The notes: a model not told the origin generated them from the sequence alone. Positions 1 to 12,089 are shown, counted from the first letter of the stretch. The stretch: DNA of 64,000 nucleotides from Paracyclopina nana (GCA_019096065.1 JAGUCH010000004.1:6944001-7008000); one strand, 5' to 3'. Made by a program: numbers and translations.

Positions 1-604
1 TCAAGAAATAGGGAGACTTCAAGAGCAACTACAAAGGGAAAAGAACCAAATAAAAATACTCATGAGCAAACTCGAAGGTAAACTCTACTGAGCTAGATGA
101 GATTCTTTTAGGAATGAATGATTATTTATAGGAAATGAGGCAAATGATGTCACGTCTGACCTTATGAGGCAAACTTTGGTGGATGGTGGCAAAATTGAGG
201 AGCTGTCCAAGCAAGTGACAAATCAAGAGAGGCAAATTCAGAAGCTGACTGCAGAGAATTCCGTCTTGAAGATGCGTCTTGAGGAGAAAAAGCATGCCAC
301 TGCTAAACAACAACCTAAGCAAGCTACCGAGTTCATTGTGGAAGATATTGTCTTTGAGAAAAGCAAAGAGCCGCCAGCTTTGCCACTAAAAGAAAAAACG
401 AATGATCTGCCTTCAGTCGCACTTTCAGCCCAAGAAGTTAAGAAGCAGCCTAAAAAGAGTGTTGCATTTTCTGATGACACCAAAGAGGAAGAAAGAGAGG
501 ATTTGCAAGGCAAAAAGAAAATACCTAGGATTCAAAAGGAGAGAACAATTGTAGATGCAGAGCAGGAGTCTGCCAAAATGAATGAGCAATGCAAACAGCA
601 ATAG
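1..604 (+). CDS. C-terminal part of a coiled-coil protein (5' end outside window)
   Basis: Two exons are readable: 1-77 (frame from position 2) and 132-604, joined across a 54-bp GT-AG intron with the split glycine codon intact. The readable protein is 182 aa. The first part is heptad-like and rich in Gln, Glu, Lys and Leu (QEIGRLQEQLQREKNQIK, then IEELSKQVTNQERQIQKLT), which indicates a coiled coil. The tail is charged and probably disordered, with many Lys and Glu, and ends in a TAG stop at 602-604. No catalytic motif is visible. I do not recognise the family; a cytoskeletal or centrosomal scaffold would fit the composition, but that is only inference. The next gene starts 340 bp downstream on the same strand. 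Confidence 0.7.
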
Positions 605-943
605 CAACTAACATCATCATCTACTCTCTTTTTCCTTGCCATTTTTAGCTCAATTATCATTTTGGGTAATTTTGACAGTTTTGATGCATTGAATTTTTAT
701 GTCCAATTGATTTTAATATAACAACCAACCAACTTAAATTACTACTAATCATTTTTGCTCTATTTACAATATGTAGCTAAAATATCTAGAAAGTCACGCA
801 TCAATACTGAAGTGATTGGTGGTAGATTCAATTGAGGAAAGCCTTGATTGGCCTTGGAGCTTTCTCTGGAAGATAGAGTGTGCAAGGCCGCAGCTGTAAC
901 TGGAGTGAGCAACAGCAGCATCTTCATTGTGGAAAGTCTCAAA
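605..943 (+). other. Intergenic spacer and unc79 leader
   Basis: AT-rich sequence between the coiled-coil gene and unc79. The unc79 reading frame is open back to about 848 without an ATG, so the last 100 bp are probably 5' untranslated leader or a short exon. I see no clear TATA box or repeat. Confidence 0.4.
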
Positions 944-3900
944 ATGGGGACTCGTGCTCAGGCCTTCACGGCCAAAATCAAGAATTTGCAAGAGATCCAG
1001 CTACGACTGCTGCAAGGATCTCTGCCCTTGCCTCAAGGCCATGAATTGGCCAATTCACTGAAGTATTTCAGTGCCACCTTGCTGGGTGTCCTTCGTGATG
1101 TACCAGGACAGCCTCTGGTCATGTTGAGGAATCGTGACAATGACAGTGAAAGGCTAGCACTGTTTCCCTGTCTCGACTACAAAGGGCTCTACTCAACTTT
1201 ACTCCAATTTCTGGATATGGTACACCTCCTACCAAACGGATTGTATGACTTTGGAAAGGCATTCCTGGTCACCCTATGCAGTCTGGTGCCATTTCTTGAA
1301 AGAGAGCTCATTGATACTCTGCCCTATGTGGTGGCATCCACATTAATCACATTCCCTGTATCTTTGGTTGAAGATGTGCTTGATGTACTCTGTTGGCATC
1401 TCCTTCCCTTCACTGTGACCAATGTCAACCATCCATTGGATAATTGTGTCCTTTCTGACGAGAATGGAGGAGAGATGAAGCAGAATAATTATGCTTACAA
1501 CTCTGCAGCTGCCATTCTTATGATTGTCTTCCAATTTGTTAAAGATAACTCTGCAATTCATAGGAAAATCACCGAATACATGATGTCACTGAAAGAAGAT
1601 GTCACAAAGGATCTCTTGTGTGTCATTGCGCATGGCACTCCAAATGCCCGAGGGCCAGCTGCAAATTTACTTTTCTACTACTGGCCTTCACTGAATCCTA
1701 CTCATTATGACAGGAGAGCTTTGCTATCCAAGTTCAATTCAAGTCCCACTTGGTCTCCCCCCATGTGCTGCAATCCCTTGTGCAACAATGGCAACCCTGA
1801 GGCTGTCAAGGTGTGCCTGGACCACACTGTGTCATTGTCGCATAGGCCTGACATTCCACCACCTAGCTTCTATTGTAATGACTGCCATCTCCAATTGATT
1901 CGCAAAAGCAACAGTGCGAAAGCGCATGAGTTGTATGAAGACATCAACCACCCCATCACAGAGGTTGACACAACCTGTGAGAACAAGAACTGCCGCTCCT
2001 CAGAGAAGATTGCAGTTGTTTGGTGTTTCTCTAAGGAATGCACAAATTACAATGGAAATAAGCCAGTCAGGCTGTGCAGTCAATGCAACAAAATCAGGCA
2101 CAACACTCGTCGTGGAGCTGATCATGTCATCCACTCATCATTGCCATCGCCCTGGGAAATGGAGGCTGAGACCCAAAATTACTTGGTGAAAGCTGTGGTG
2201 GGACTTCTTCAAGAGGCGGTCCCATTTGGCTCAGGAAAGACCAGGGACCAAGAGGAGACTCACAGGAGAACCCTGCAAGTCCTCTCAAGCGATGAAGATC
2301 CGGATGAGGCTGATGAGGCCACTTTGAATGAGAGAAGGCTCTTGTCTAGGTATGGAGTGTGGCTACTCGTGGGCCTAAGTTCACCCTCAGAGGAGACTAT
2401 CACTGCTACTTTTGGCCATATGCTCTCCATGCTCTTCCAATGGTTCAATGCGACAGCTTATTTACCGAATGACAAGACAGGTACTGCCCTTGAGAAACTC
2501 AAATCAGAGTATTTACCCCAATGGCTGAGAAAGGTGTACAAAAGCCATGGAGAGGTGTTTGTCAATTGCTTGCTGCCAAATCCTCCTGATTATGCCAAAG
2601 TCGGAGGTCATTGGGATATCATCACTACAAGAACGAATCATATCAAGGAAGGCCTTGTGAGGTTTTTCTGCTTGGTTCCATATGATGTTATCACCCTGGA
2701 GGTGTGGAACAAAGCCATGTCTCATTGGATGGAAGCAATCAATCAAGAGGTGCCAAGGGATGAGCTCATTGAGCTCCAGACTGTATTTTGCAAGATCTTT
2801 GATCCTGACATGAGTCCATTGGGATTCGATGCCAAGCAGATGTATCAGTTCATCTCTGACAGGTTTCATGACACCACAGCTGAGATACAAAGGCAAGCAC
2901 TGCAATGGCTACAAATGCTTTGCCTCCTTAATATCCAAATCCCTTTGGAAATTATGTTTGACATGTTCAATGAGGGCATTGAAGTCCTACACAAAGGGCC
3001 CATAATTATTGAATCCACTGAGGAAGAAGAGGAGGAGCAGGATAAGACAAGGCCTAGGTTGATAGTTGAAGTTCGATCAGGTGGTTGTGTGAATCCAGAT
3101 GAGATATGCACCTTGATCAGTCCAGCTCCAACTCCATTTGCTGACGTCCTTCTTGAGGCAGCTGAAGAAGTCCAAACTGCTGTTGATGGACTCCAGTCCA
3201 AAGAGGAAATTTTTATCACCTGTTTTAATTTGATGATTGATGTCCTCAATGGACAACTGGAGCTTCAGGGTATTGAAATGCATGCTGGCCTGAATGGACC
3301 TCATGCCCCTGATGTCTTATCTCTGATCAACAAGATTATGGCCACACCTTGGTTGACTGATTTGAGCAATGGACTGGAAGAAGTGGCATACTTGAACAGC
3401 ATCAGTGAAAACATTGAACCCAATGAAGAAGTCAGCATAGTTGAAGAGCTTTTAACTGATATGCTTCAATTGTGTCATGGCACCATAAGAAGGCTAATCC
3501 CCATCGATGTGTTGAACAACACCCAAGAAGAGGATGGAAATGAGGAGCATGGCAACACATTGACAGCCAGTGGATCTTCAGATGCTGATCCCAGAAGTGC
3601 CATTCTGAAGAAAGGCACTCCAGGCTTGGGAGGGTTCATGGCTGTCCTCACCACTATGCAGTCCACTGTGGAGAAGCCTCATGTCCTTGAAGAGTCTGAG
3701 TCTGAATCCAGTCAGGATGGAAATGAGGAGGACTTTGAGGTCAAAATTGATGAATATGGAGTACCACTCCAACTTGTCTACCACTTACTTGTAAGGAATG
3801 CTGAGCTAAGCGATGCAGACATGCGATATTACCTATTAGATGCAGTGAGACTTCTGGCAATCCAATGTGAAGTCCTCAATCCTGGAGCCAAGAAACAAAG

Positions 3901-6900
3901 GAAATTCCTTCAATGTTGCCAAGAAAATCTCCTTACTGGCATACTTTGGCGTTTGCTGGAATCAGCTCACTCACAGGTGGCCCAAGTTGCTGTTCCCTTA
4001 CTGATGCATGCTGTGGCTTTGCCAGGAGGAGCTGACATCCTCTGGAAGAGTCTGGATGCAGATTTTCATAGTGATGATTGGCGTACCAGATACTCAGCAG
4101 CTGAAAAGGTGACTGTCATCTTCAGATTCTTGCCTGATGGCATGAGAAAGCGGAACTCTGCCTCTGTGAAATCAGTATTTTCACATGCTTTCTGCTGCTT
4201 GATAGCTTGCATGGAGGATGTGGCACCACAAGTGTCTCAACAAGCCACTCTATTCCTAGGCACAATTCACGACGCTTCACTCAGAAATCTGATGGCCTGT
4301 CTTGAATACCAATTTGACACTGTGCCTATTGATAGACCCATTATTCTTAAGAGGCTGTTCCAGCTCTTCAATTGTCTGATTGACAGGAAAGTCATTTCCT
4401 GGTCATTCTTTGTCTCAAGGTTTGAAGTCATTGTGAATGAGATTCAGAACTACAGCTCCCATCAAAAGCAAATCCATGAATCTGCAGTCAGGAAGGACTC
4501 GGAGTCTCCAGCTGGTGCCAATTCTGGATCTTCTGAGAGATGGAGCAAGAAAAGACATCCCACTGAGACAGTTCGGTCTTTGTCTGCCAATCTTAAGTTT
4601 CCATACAAGAGAACCGTATCAGCTCCTGGTGGAATGGGATTATCTTCCAAAGCTTCAAATGTTTCAGCTCCTCCCTCCATTGGGATCATCAATTCTGGAG
4701 CACATCACACTTTGACAGCAACAAGTAGGCAACAGTCAGTTCCCATTTTGAAAAATAAGGTCAACAAAGAGCATTCTTTGAGCAAGCAAGTCAGCAATGT
4801 GGCCACTGTCATTGATGAGCTGGAGTATATCAACATTGCTGCCAAAACTGTTGACATTGAAGAGGTGGACAAAGAAACCATACACTTACTGGTCTTTCTG
4901 TTCATGCAATTCTTGTCCCATTCTGACCAAGCTAATTGCAGTGGGGGAAGTGGAGGAAATGCAACTGGAAGCAGTGGAGCTGCTGGTGGAGTTGCTGATG
5001 GAGGAGTTCGATGCCATGATGAAGAAGGCAAGAAGGATGGTGACCACAACTCAGGACCTTCCTTAGCAAGTCAACAGGCTGGCAAGAACAGAGCCAAGGC
5101 CTTCCAATTACTCTACACAATGCTTGGCTTCAATGAGAATGAAAGGAGGTTCACCACCATGCCATATCGCATTAGATGCACACCAGCTATCAATGCTTTC
5201 TTTGCCAGCCTTCCACAAGTCCTGGATAACAATTTCAACATTGGCCGATATATGCTTTTGAACACTGTGTTGATCCTACAGAAGATCCCATTTCCTCCTA
5301 GATATGCCACAGCTTGGCAACATGCCTATACACTTATGCAAGAGAAGTATCTGTTCCAAGGGTGTGGTTTCAGCCTATGGCATTTGGAGACTTCCATGAG
5401 AAAGAATTGGCTGGCTGCAGTACTAGTCATTGCCTATAAGTACAAGTATGGTGGAGCAGATGATGCTCTGTTAGGCGAAAAAGTGGTTGGCTTGATAAGA
5501 ATCATTATCCACACCCTGGCTGCTCAGGCTCATGTTTGTGACAGATACTCAAAGCCAGTCACAGGACTTACAATGAGATCCAGAGACTTGAGCTCACTTG
5601 GAGGAGAGACAGATCAAAACATGCCTGATGTTTTTGATGGAGACAACCCTGATGAGCAATCCGATGAAGAAGAATTGGACTCTGAATCAATGGAGGAAGA
5701 GGCAGATCTTGTTCAAGAAAAAGGCCCAAAAGAACTTCCACCAGAATGGAGTGTGCAGAAGCTGCAAAGTGGTAGGATTCTCTTTGTGGATAACCACAAT
5801 CAGGTGACCACTTGGATTGATCCCAGGACTGGAAAGTCCTCTGATGGCAAAACAGAAGAAGAGCTAGGATTGCTTGTGGAGTCTCCTCCTTCACCACTCT
5901 CCCTTATGGATGTCATCACAGTTGGCAGCCCTGTCAACTTGGATTCAGTCATTTCTGAGTCATCCACTTCATCAGCAGTCACTGTAACAGTCCCTAAGCC
6001 TCAAGCTGAAGAGAGATTGCTGCCTGTTGGCCCTTCACGAAGAATGCAACAACAAGATGATCAGTTGCAGATGTCAAGAGAAGAAATAATAGACAGGGTT
6101 TGGCAAGTGTTTGGAGCGCTTGAAGGAGGTGACACAGGTGGAGAGGCCATTCCCCTTATTGAAGAGAAGCTGGGCACAGAGAAGATCCAATTGGTAGCCA
6201 GCATTCAAAAGCAAGACTCCACAGCCTCTGAAGTGAGGGCTGAGGTCACCACTGAGTGCTATGTTGGCACAGTGACCCATTTGAGGAATGGCAGCTTGAA
6301 AATGGCCTCAGAGGCTCCACCTGCTGCTGTAGCTGCTTCTACTCCTTCTGTCATACCGAAGAGCAAAAAAGCAAAGCGTAAAAGAAAGATGGGCACTGGT
6401 GCTGGACCTGATCCACAAGCATTCGAGTCCTCAAGTAAAGCTTCTAGCATTTGTGGTAGAGCTTCTAAATCTGGATCAAAGACTAATCAACAATCTAGGA
6501 TGGACTCTTCTGCTTCTTTGTACTCCACAAGGGATAACCCTTTGATTTTGAAGCAGAGCTCTCTTAGGGTGGGAGAGGAGTCTGTTTGTGACAGGTGCAC
6601 AAGGTGTGGGATGCCAAGAGAAGAATACAGTGAGGATGAGGTTGGACAATGTATTACCATTCTTGGTACTTTTATCCACCAGGAGCCTAGTCTGGTTGCT
6701 CCTTTGCTGCCTGAGATTTTGCTTACTGTCACCAGAATTGCAAGAACTACCCAGTACTCTTGGGAGTTTGACTCATCCACATTTGTCCCAAGCAACAGCA
6801 GATCAATTGCCAAGCAGGTAGATATTTTCCCTATTGGTAAAGCACCCAAATTTTTTCTCATTAACTGAAGGACATACTCAGTAATGTATATGCTCCAAAA

Positions 6901-9174
6901 GGCTGGTTTTTCTCAGATTATCCTCAACTGAGTTTAATATGCCTAGAGGCTCATCTGCTGAGACTGATTTGCTGAGACTGATTTTCTCAGGCTCATGTGC
7001 TGTGACTCTTTTGCCAAGGCTCATTTCATTTGCTGAGGCTCTTTGCTAAGGCTCATTTGTTGAGACTCATTTGCTGAGACTCTTTTGCTGTAACTTATTT
7101 GTTGAAACAAACAGATTCTGTGACTTTAGGTTGAAATGTCTGATTGAATCTGCTGAGTATTTTAGCCTTTTATCCTAGAAAGGCTGATTGAATAATTTTA
7201 TGATTTCAGTTTATTCGATGTGTCCTCCACCAACTGTCGGCTAATGGAATTTTCTCAATGATCTTCCACATGGATCTCAATGGAGTGCATAGACAGAAGT
7301 TCTTCAACACAATTGTCCAATGTCTCCTAGACTTCAATGAGCTGAGTCCATCTGTCCCAGTGACAACCTTTTTCCAGGAGATGAATGAAAAGAAGACCAT
7401 CTCCACTGAGCATTTGGAACTCAGCCTTCCCAACTTGGCTTGCTATTTGTCTTGTGTTCCATTTGAGCTTGTAAGTTTGAAGCATTTCAGAGCAATTGTT
7501 TAGTTTTAACACATTTTCTTAGGTAAGAGAGTGGTCCAACACATTTCCTTCATGTGAACAATTCCTTCGCCGACTTTGGGCCATGGCATATGGCAATTCT
7601 CCTAGGTCTGGATCAGCCCAATCAGGAGACATGTCCAAGTCAGGGCTTTCCATCAAAGGCAGAGGTGACCAGGGCTTGGGCGAGGATGCACTGAAGCTTT
7701 TCTCACAGGTTTATTTATTGAGTTTAACATTTTTTTGCCAAAATTTCATTATCATTTTTTAGATTGGAGCTCTGTTTGATATCATGTGTGCAGTTTTGAG
7801 AATGCCTGGAGTGCAAAACCATAGAATTGTCCTGGATCCCATGAGCAAACTTGTCAGTCATGCATTGCAGCACTGCAACGTCTCCTTCCATCATCTTGTC
7901 AGTGTCTGCCATCTGTGCAATAAGACCTTTGTCAAGGAGAGGGACAAGCTGATCCTCACAAGAACTGCTGTCTTTGAATTTGTCCAAGCACTCAAGTTCA
8001 AGGTCATAATTCCAGACTCCAACTTTTTGATGCTGACAAACTTGGTGCTTCAAGATGCTGGAGGATGTGTGATGGAAGACATCATAGGCCTTTCATTTCA
8101 GGTATTCATACCTAATGTTCCAACTTCTTCAAGTTTACCTTAAAATGAATTTTACATTAGCAAACTTGTGGAGTCTTTAATACTGGAGTTAGCGAAGTGA
8201 TGCGGAATCACAGTCAAGATGTTCTGGACTTCTTGGCTGATGTCCACACCTTGAGTAAGGTCAAGAGTATGGTCAAAGGGATGACAATTGGAGTCAATGA
8301 AGACACTTTGGGAGCTATTTTAAAGGCCAGTGTGGCCCAGTTTATAGCTCTGGAGATCACCAAGAGCAATGCTGGTGGTGGCATTGGTCCTGGAAGAGAC
8401 CGGGGAAGCATTAACCGATTCCTACCTTGGCTCTACAGTCCCCCTGCAAACACAGCAGCACAAGGTCCAAGGGAATTCCTTGATTGTGTGGCCCACATCA
8501 GACTCTTATCTTGGCTTCTTCTTGGATCAGTCAACCATACTCTTAGGTTTGGTGTCAATGATTCTATCATCTCCCAACCGATTCCTTTGGAGGCTTCATG
8601 TCATATTGCTGATCATATTCAAGTGATCCTGGCTGGTTTTGCTGAGCTGTCCAAAACCTCAGTAGTTCATATGTGCTCATTGTTCCATGCATTTATCCTT
8701 TGTCAACTTTGGACTGTTTACCTTGAGCAAATCATAGGACTGCAAATCGGACCTTCCTTGAGAGGAGCTGAAGAGCAAGGATCTTTGCTGGCTGGAAGCA
8801 TTTTGCTTGACTTTTGGGGTAAAGTCACACCTGGAATCCTCCAGCTGGTGTCACATTCCAAGGTGCTTGCTGAGATGGTCAACCTTCACTTTTTGGGTCT
8901 TATGGAGGCCTTAATGGAGTGTCACTCTACCATTCTGGTCAAATTGTTGCCATTATGGACTCCAGTCCTGTTTGCATTTCATGCACAATTGCCAGATCAT
9001 GTGAAAGTCAGACTGCAAGCCATTCAGGATTACAAGCCTCCAGACACTGGTCTCACCGAGACAATGGCTTCAAGCACTCATGATTTCCTTCAGAAATGGC
9101 TTCAGAGAATGCAGTTCAAGATGGGTCAAATTGAGATGCAAGCTTCCAACGTGACTCAATTCTTCACTGTTTAG
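944..9174 (+). CDS. unc79: UNC79 homologue, auxiliary subunit of the NALCN sodium-leak channel complex
   Basis: Five exons: 944-6817, 7210-7470, 7523-7708, 7763-8101 and 8161-9174. All joins are phase 0, giving about 2557 aa, close to vertebrate UNC79. The ATG at 944 was chosen because MGTRAQAFTAKIKNLQ aligns with the UNC79 amino terminus; the frame upstream has no ATG. Diagnostic stretches include GHELANSLKYFSATLL near the start, a cysteine-rich segment (about residues 265-395: CCNPLCNN, CENKNCRS, CSQCNKIRH), and CTRCGMPREEYSEDEVGQC followed by the IRCVLHQL junction at exon 2. UNC79 is known to act with UNC80 to localise and stabilise NALCN in neurons; most of it is helical-repeat scaffold. 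Acidic and low-complexity linkers lie between conserved blocks. A WW-domain-like segment sits at residues 1598-1628. UNC80 was considered first but fits worse. Confidence 0.93.
6946..7103. repeat. Degenerate 14-bp tandem repeat in unc79 intron 1
   Basis: About eleven units of consensus GAGACTCATTTGCT run head to tail inside the 392-bp first intron. Most units are 14 bp; one is 19 bp and one 13 bp. Variation is mainly at positions 1-4 and 7-10. This intron is much longer than the other unc79 introns (about 50-60 bp), and the repeat accounts for a large share of its length. Confidence 0.8.
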
Positions 9175-9588
9175 AATGCTAATTGATGAATTTAACAAAT
9201 TATGGATAAAATTGTGGCTCGCAAATAGAGAAAAGTAATTAACTGAAAATTGCCTACCTTTCCAAGTTTTGTCGGTTAGTTTTCTGTGCAAAAATAACTA
9301 AGTTGGAGGAAATAACAACTTCTATAAAACGCGACTAAATAAATTTTTTCAGTACTCAAGTAACTCAACTTTCTGACTGACTCATTAACTAAACTGGATA
9401 AAGCAACTTTATTGAACTGGATCAAACTGGTAAATGTTAGTTTTGCAGCTTCAGCTTTATTGAGAATACGGGCTTGAGTTTTAAGTTAGTATCGTTACCA
9501 GATGTGGCTATTTAATTATGGCCTAAGTGGCTATTTAAAGCCAAAGTGGCTATTGTTGACCTAAGCATGGCTACGAGCATAAAGTATA
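9175..9588. other. unc79 3' flank
   Basis: AT-rich sequence after the unc79 stop. An AATAAA-type signal occurs around 9336-9345. A short imperfect repeat of a GTGGCTATTTAA-like unit occurs at about 9500-9555. No ORF of note. Confidence 0.5.
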
Positions 9589-9596
9589 GGTCATTC

Positions 9597-10030
9597 CAGA
9601 GACTTATATAGAAAGAGAAGTGCTACTTCTTGCATTCTCACTGCACGCGAGCGCGCGCCAAGTGCTACAAGTGATTTTAAAAACATTTGGGTCAGCTTTT
9701 CTAATAAAATTGTCAGCTGGCTGCACTGATCCAGAAAGGAAAACCCCAACTGGCACCTCTGTTTCACAACTTTTAATTCCTAATAGTTGGAGAAATATTT
9801 ATAAAAGACTAAAGATAGCCCTAGCAAAATTGAGCACCTTATAAAATAGGACTATTTTGGATAAATTGACTCATTTAGGAATTATTAGCAACCAAAAGTC
9901 TGCCCCGGCCCAAATTCAGGCAGCCGCGACCAAAATTCCATTGTAGTCTCTTTTCGGGCGTGCAGCAGATCTGCAAACGCACCCCCTTAAGCCGCGCCCA
10001 GTAGCACTTCTCTTGTTATATAAGTCTCTG
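9597..10030. mobile_element. Non-autonomous hAT-like element (MITE), 434 bp
   Basis: The two ends are inverted copies over 30 bp with two mismatches, beginning CAGAGACTTATATA and ending TATATAAGTCTCTG. The element is flanked by a perfect 8-bp direct repeat, GGTCATTC, at 9589-9596 and 10031-10038. An 8-bp target duplication with CAG-type ends is characteristic of hAT transposons. No transposase is encoded, so it is non-autonomous. It appears to have inserted into, or next to, an older repeat whose other end is at 10148. Confidence 0.85.
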
Positions 10031-10038
10031 GGTCATTC

Positions 10039-10148
10039 TCAAAAACGACCATTTTTTGACCACCGCGCACCGAACCACCATTTTTGTCCCGACGAAATCA
10101 AGTCAAAAACGACCACTTTGGTCGATTCCGACCACCTTGATAACTCTG
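10039..10148. repeat. Fragment of an older hAT-like repeat related to the 559-bp element
   Basis: Read on the minus strand, this segment begins CAGAGTTATCAAGGTGGTCG and stays clearly similar to the 5' end of the element at 10367-10925 for about 100 bp. It shares the CGACCAAAGTGG and GTGGTCGTTTTTGA blocks. Its other end is not visible; the 434-bp element abuts it, so it is probably interrupted or truncated. Confidence 0.65.
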
Positions 10149-10366
10149 TGAATCAATGCTCTAAGATATTTAAAAAGTCGGGTAAAAATTATTCGCAAAA
10201 AGGATGAGATTTATTTTCAAACGTTTGCAGCCAAAATCAGATTAATTCAAATTATCACAATGCTTACTTTTGGCTTCAAAAATCGACAAAATGTGGCTAT
10301 TTTGGGGAAAATCTGGCCACATGCTACTCAAAATTTCTGGTCACCCTGGAAGTCAGCTCTACTTTT

Positions 10367-10925
10367 CAGAGTTATCAACGGTGGTCGGAAACGACCAAAG
10401 TGGTCGTTTTTGACTGACTTTGGTCGGAAAAAAAATTGGTGGTCGGTGGTCGGAAAAGTGGTCGTTTTTCAAACTGACCAAAACTAGCTAAAAATAGGCA
10501 CTTTTAGACAAAAAAGGACCAAAATTCCAATTTAAAATTGCACATTTTTTCCTTTGGGAAGTAATCTAAAATATATAAACTTAGCAAATAAGATTGGTCT
10601 CAATAGAAATATGAAATTAGATGAGAAACAGCTTCTCATGAGTAAGGCTACTTTTTTGCTCAGAGATGCGACATCAAAAAAAATTCTGATTTCTTGTAAA
10701 CATTTTCCTAAGTGACATATTTTTTACAGCAAACATTGCTCAAAAAGACTTAGCAGATAAAAAAAAAGGACATTTTATGCATAAATTGTGTGAGTTTTGG
10801 CCGTTTTTGTGTAGGTGGTCGGAAAAGTGGTCGTTTTTGAAATAGCCTGAAAAATGGTGGTCGCAAAAGTGGTCGTTTTTGGCCAAAAAGGTGGTCGGAA
10901 GCCTAAAAATCCGTTGATAACTCTG
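10367..10925. mobile_element. Non-autonomous hAT-like element (MITE), 559 bp
   Basis: Perfect 15-bp terminal inverted repeats, CAGAGTTATCAACGG at 10367 and its complement ending at 10925. An exact 8-bp target duplication, CTACTTTT, lies at 10359-10366 and 10926-10933. Subterminal regions contain several copies of GTGGTCGG and GTGGTCGTTTTTG in both orientations, as expected of subterminal transposase-binding repeats. There is no coding capacity. Its 3' end lies 42 bp before the ATG of the small gene at 10968. Confidence 0.9.
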
Positions 10926-10967
10926 CTACTTTTCTCAACTGTAATTTTTAATTTGAAAATCATCAAG

Positions 10968-11538
10968 ATGTCCGCCAAGACCCACGCGAACCCGGTTACT
11001 GAGGCCTTGACCTCGAAGGTGGATTGTCTTGTGGAAGAAGTGGCGAAAAAGTTGAACATAAAAAATGTCAACAGAGTGCGCAAGGCCATTCTTCGCATCA
11101 AGGCTCAAGAAGAGAGGTAATTATAACGTCAGCATCAGTAACTTCAATTTTACAGCCCTAAAGTGGATTTATTTTTCAGGCAAAAATCGAAAAAACATGG
11201 ACTTGTGACAGCCCAAAAAGGCAAGGCCAAAAAAGTGGCGCATGACAGCAAAGCTAAGAGTGGCCAGAAAAAACCAGCCAAAGGCCGAAAGGGCAAAGCC
11301 AATGCTAGGTACGAATCTAGGCTGAAATATTGTTGATTAATATTATGTTGTCTCCTTTTTTAGTCCTGGAAGCGAGGCCAGCCTCGGACAAGGTTGCAAT
11401 CATCACCAAGGTCCCCAATTCCTGCCTAGGCCTCGTGGGGGGGCGTGGCAGCCACCTCATCCTCAATTGGGTTATTGCCCTCTGATGGTACCGAAAATAC
11501 CCCTCGCAAATCCCTATCCTTACTATATTTATTATTGA
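10968..11538 (+). CDS. Small lysine-rich basic protein, unrecognised (3 exons)
   Basis: Exons 10968-11116, 11180-11308 and 11364-11538 join with intact split codons (AG+G and AG+T) across introns of 63 and 55 bp with good donors and pyrimidine-rich acceptors. The predicted protein is 150 aa. Residues 1-50 look helical (MSAKTHANPVTEALTSKVDC, then VNRVRKAILRIKAQEER). Residues 50-93 are strongly basic with Lys-rich repeats (KGKAKK, GQKKPAKGRKGKAN). The tail is rich in Gly, Pro, His and Tyr, ending in PYPYYIYY. An AATAAA lies just after the stop. The basic middle suggests nucleic-acid or chromatin binding, but this is inference; I know no family match. The 559-bp MITE lies immediately upstream, in what should be promoter or leader. 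Confidence 0.6.
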
Positions 11539-12081
11539 TGTAATAAATAATTGTGCAATAGAGCGAAACTAGATGAGCCATATTCCTACTAGCGGATTTT
11601 AGTCGAAGCCATGGTGGGCTGAGAACTGCCTTGTCTAGGTGGGCTCACAATTAAAATTGACTGGTTCTCTGATTAGAGGTGCAATATCTTTTGGTTCTCC
11701 TTGGTTCTCTAAACTACTTTTAATTTAAAAGATATGCTATGCTACAGATACCTATTTTCAAAGCCCCATTTTCAAAGATATTACCAAGTTTTTGAGGAGT
11801 ATTTCTTAAAATAAAGGACAGTTCACTACTTTTGGGCTGGCTTTTTCCAATTTTCTTAGCTTTTTCCATGCCAGTACAACAACCATAGCATGGCCATCAT
11901 GATTACCAGAAAATACTTTTTCCTCAATTCATTGCATGTAATGGCTAATTTGTTAAAAAACTGGCTATTTTTATTGAATCTACACTAGATGAACTTGATT
12001 GTTTTGAACTCACACAGAGTTGAGCTGCAAAAAGTAAGGCTATTTTGTCGTATTCGATCCATCATGCTCAGGTCTGGATAT
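11539..12081. other. Intergenic, no gene seen
   Basis: AT-rich sequence with a polyadenylation signal for the preceding gene at its start. A short imperfect repeat of TTGGTTCTCT occurs at about 11660-11710. No ORF or RNA gene could be supported. Confidence 0.4.
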
Positions 12082-12089
12082 GATGTGAC

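Noticed and set aside
848..943. Upstream extension of the unc79 frame
   Set aside because: The open frame begins with TTG and has no ATG before 944, where family similarity begins.
944..9174. Assignment of the first large gene as unc80
   Set aside because: UNC79 and UNC80 are partners and easily confused. The amino terminus, the cysteine-rich segment and the CxxCG...EEYSEDE block fit UNC79 and not UNC80.
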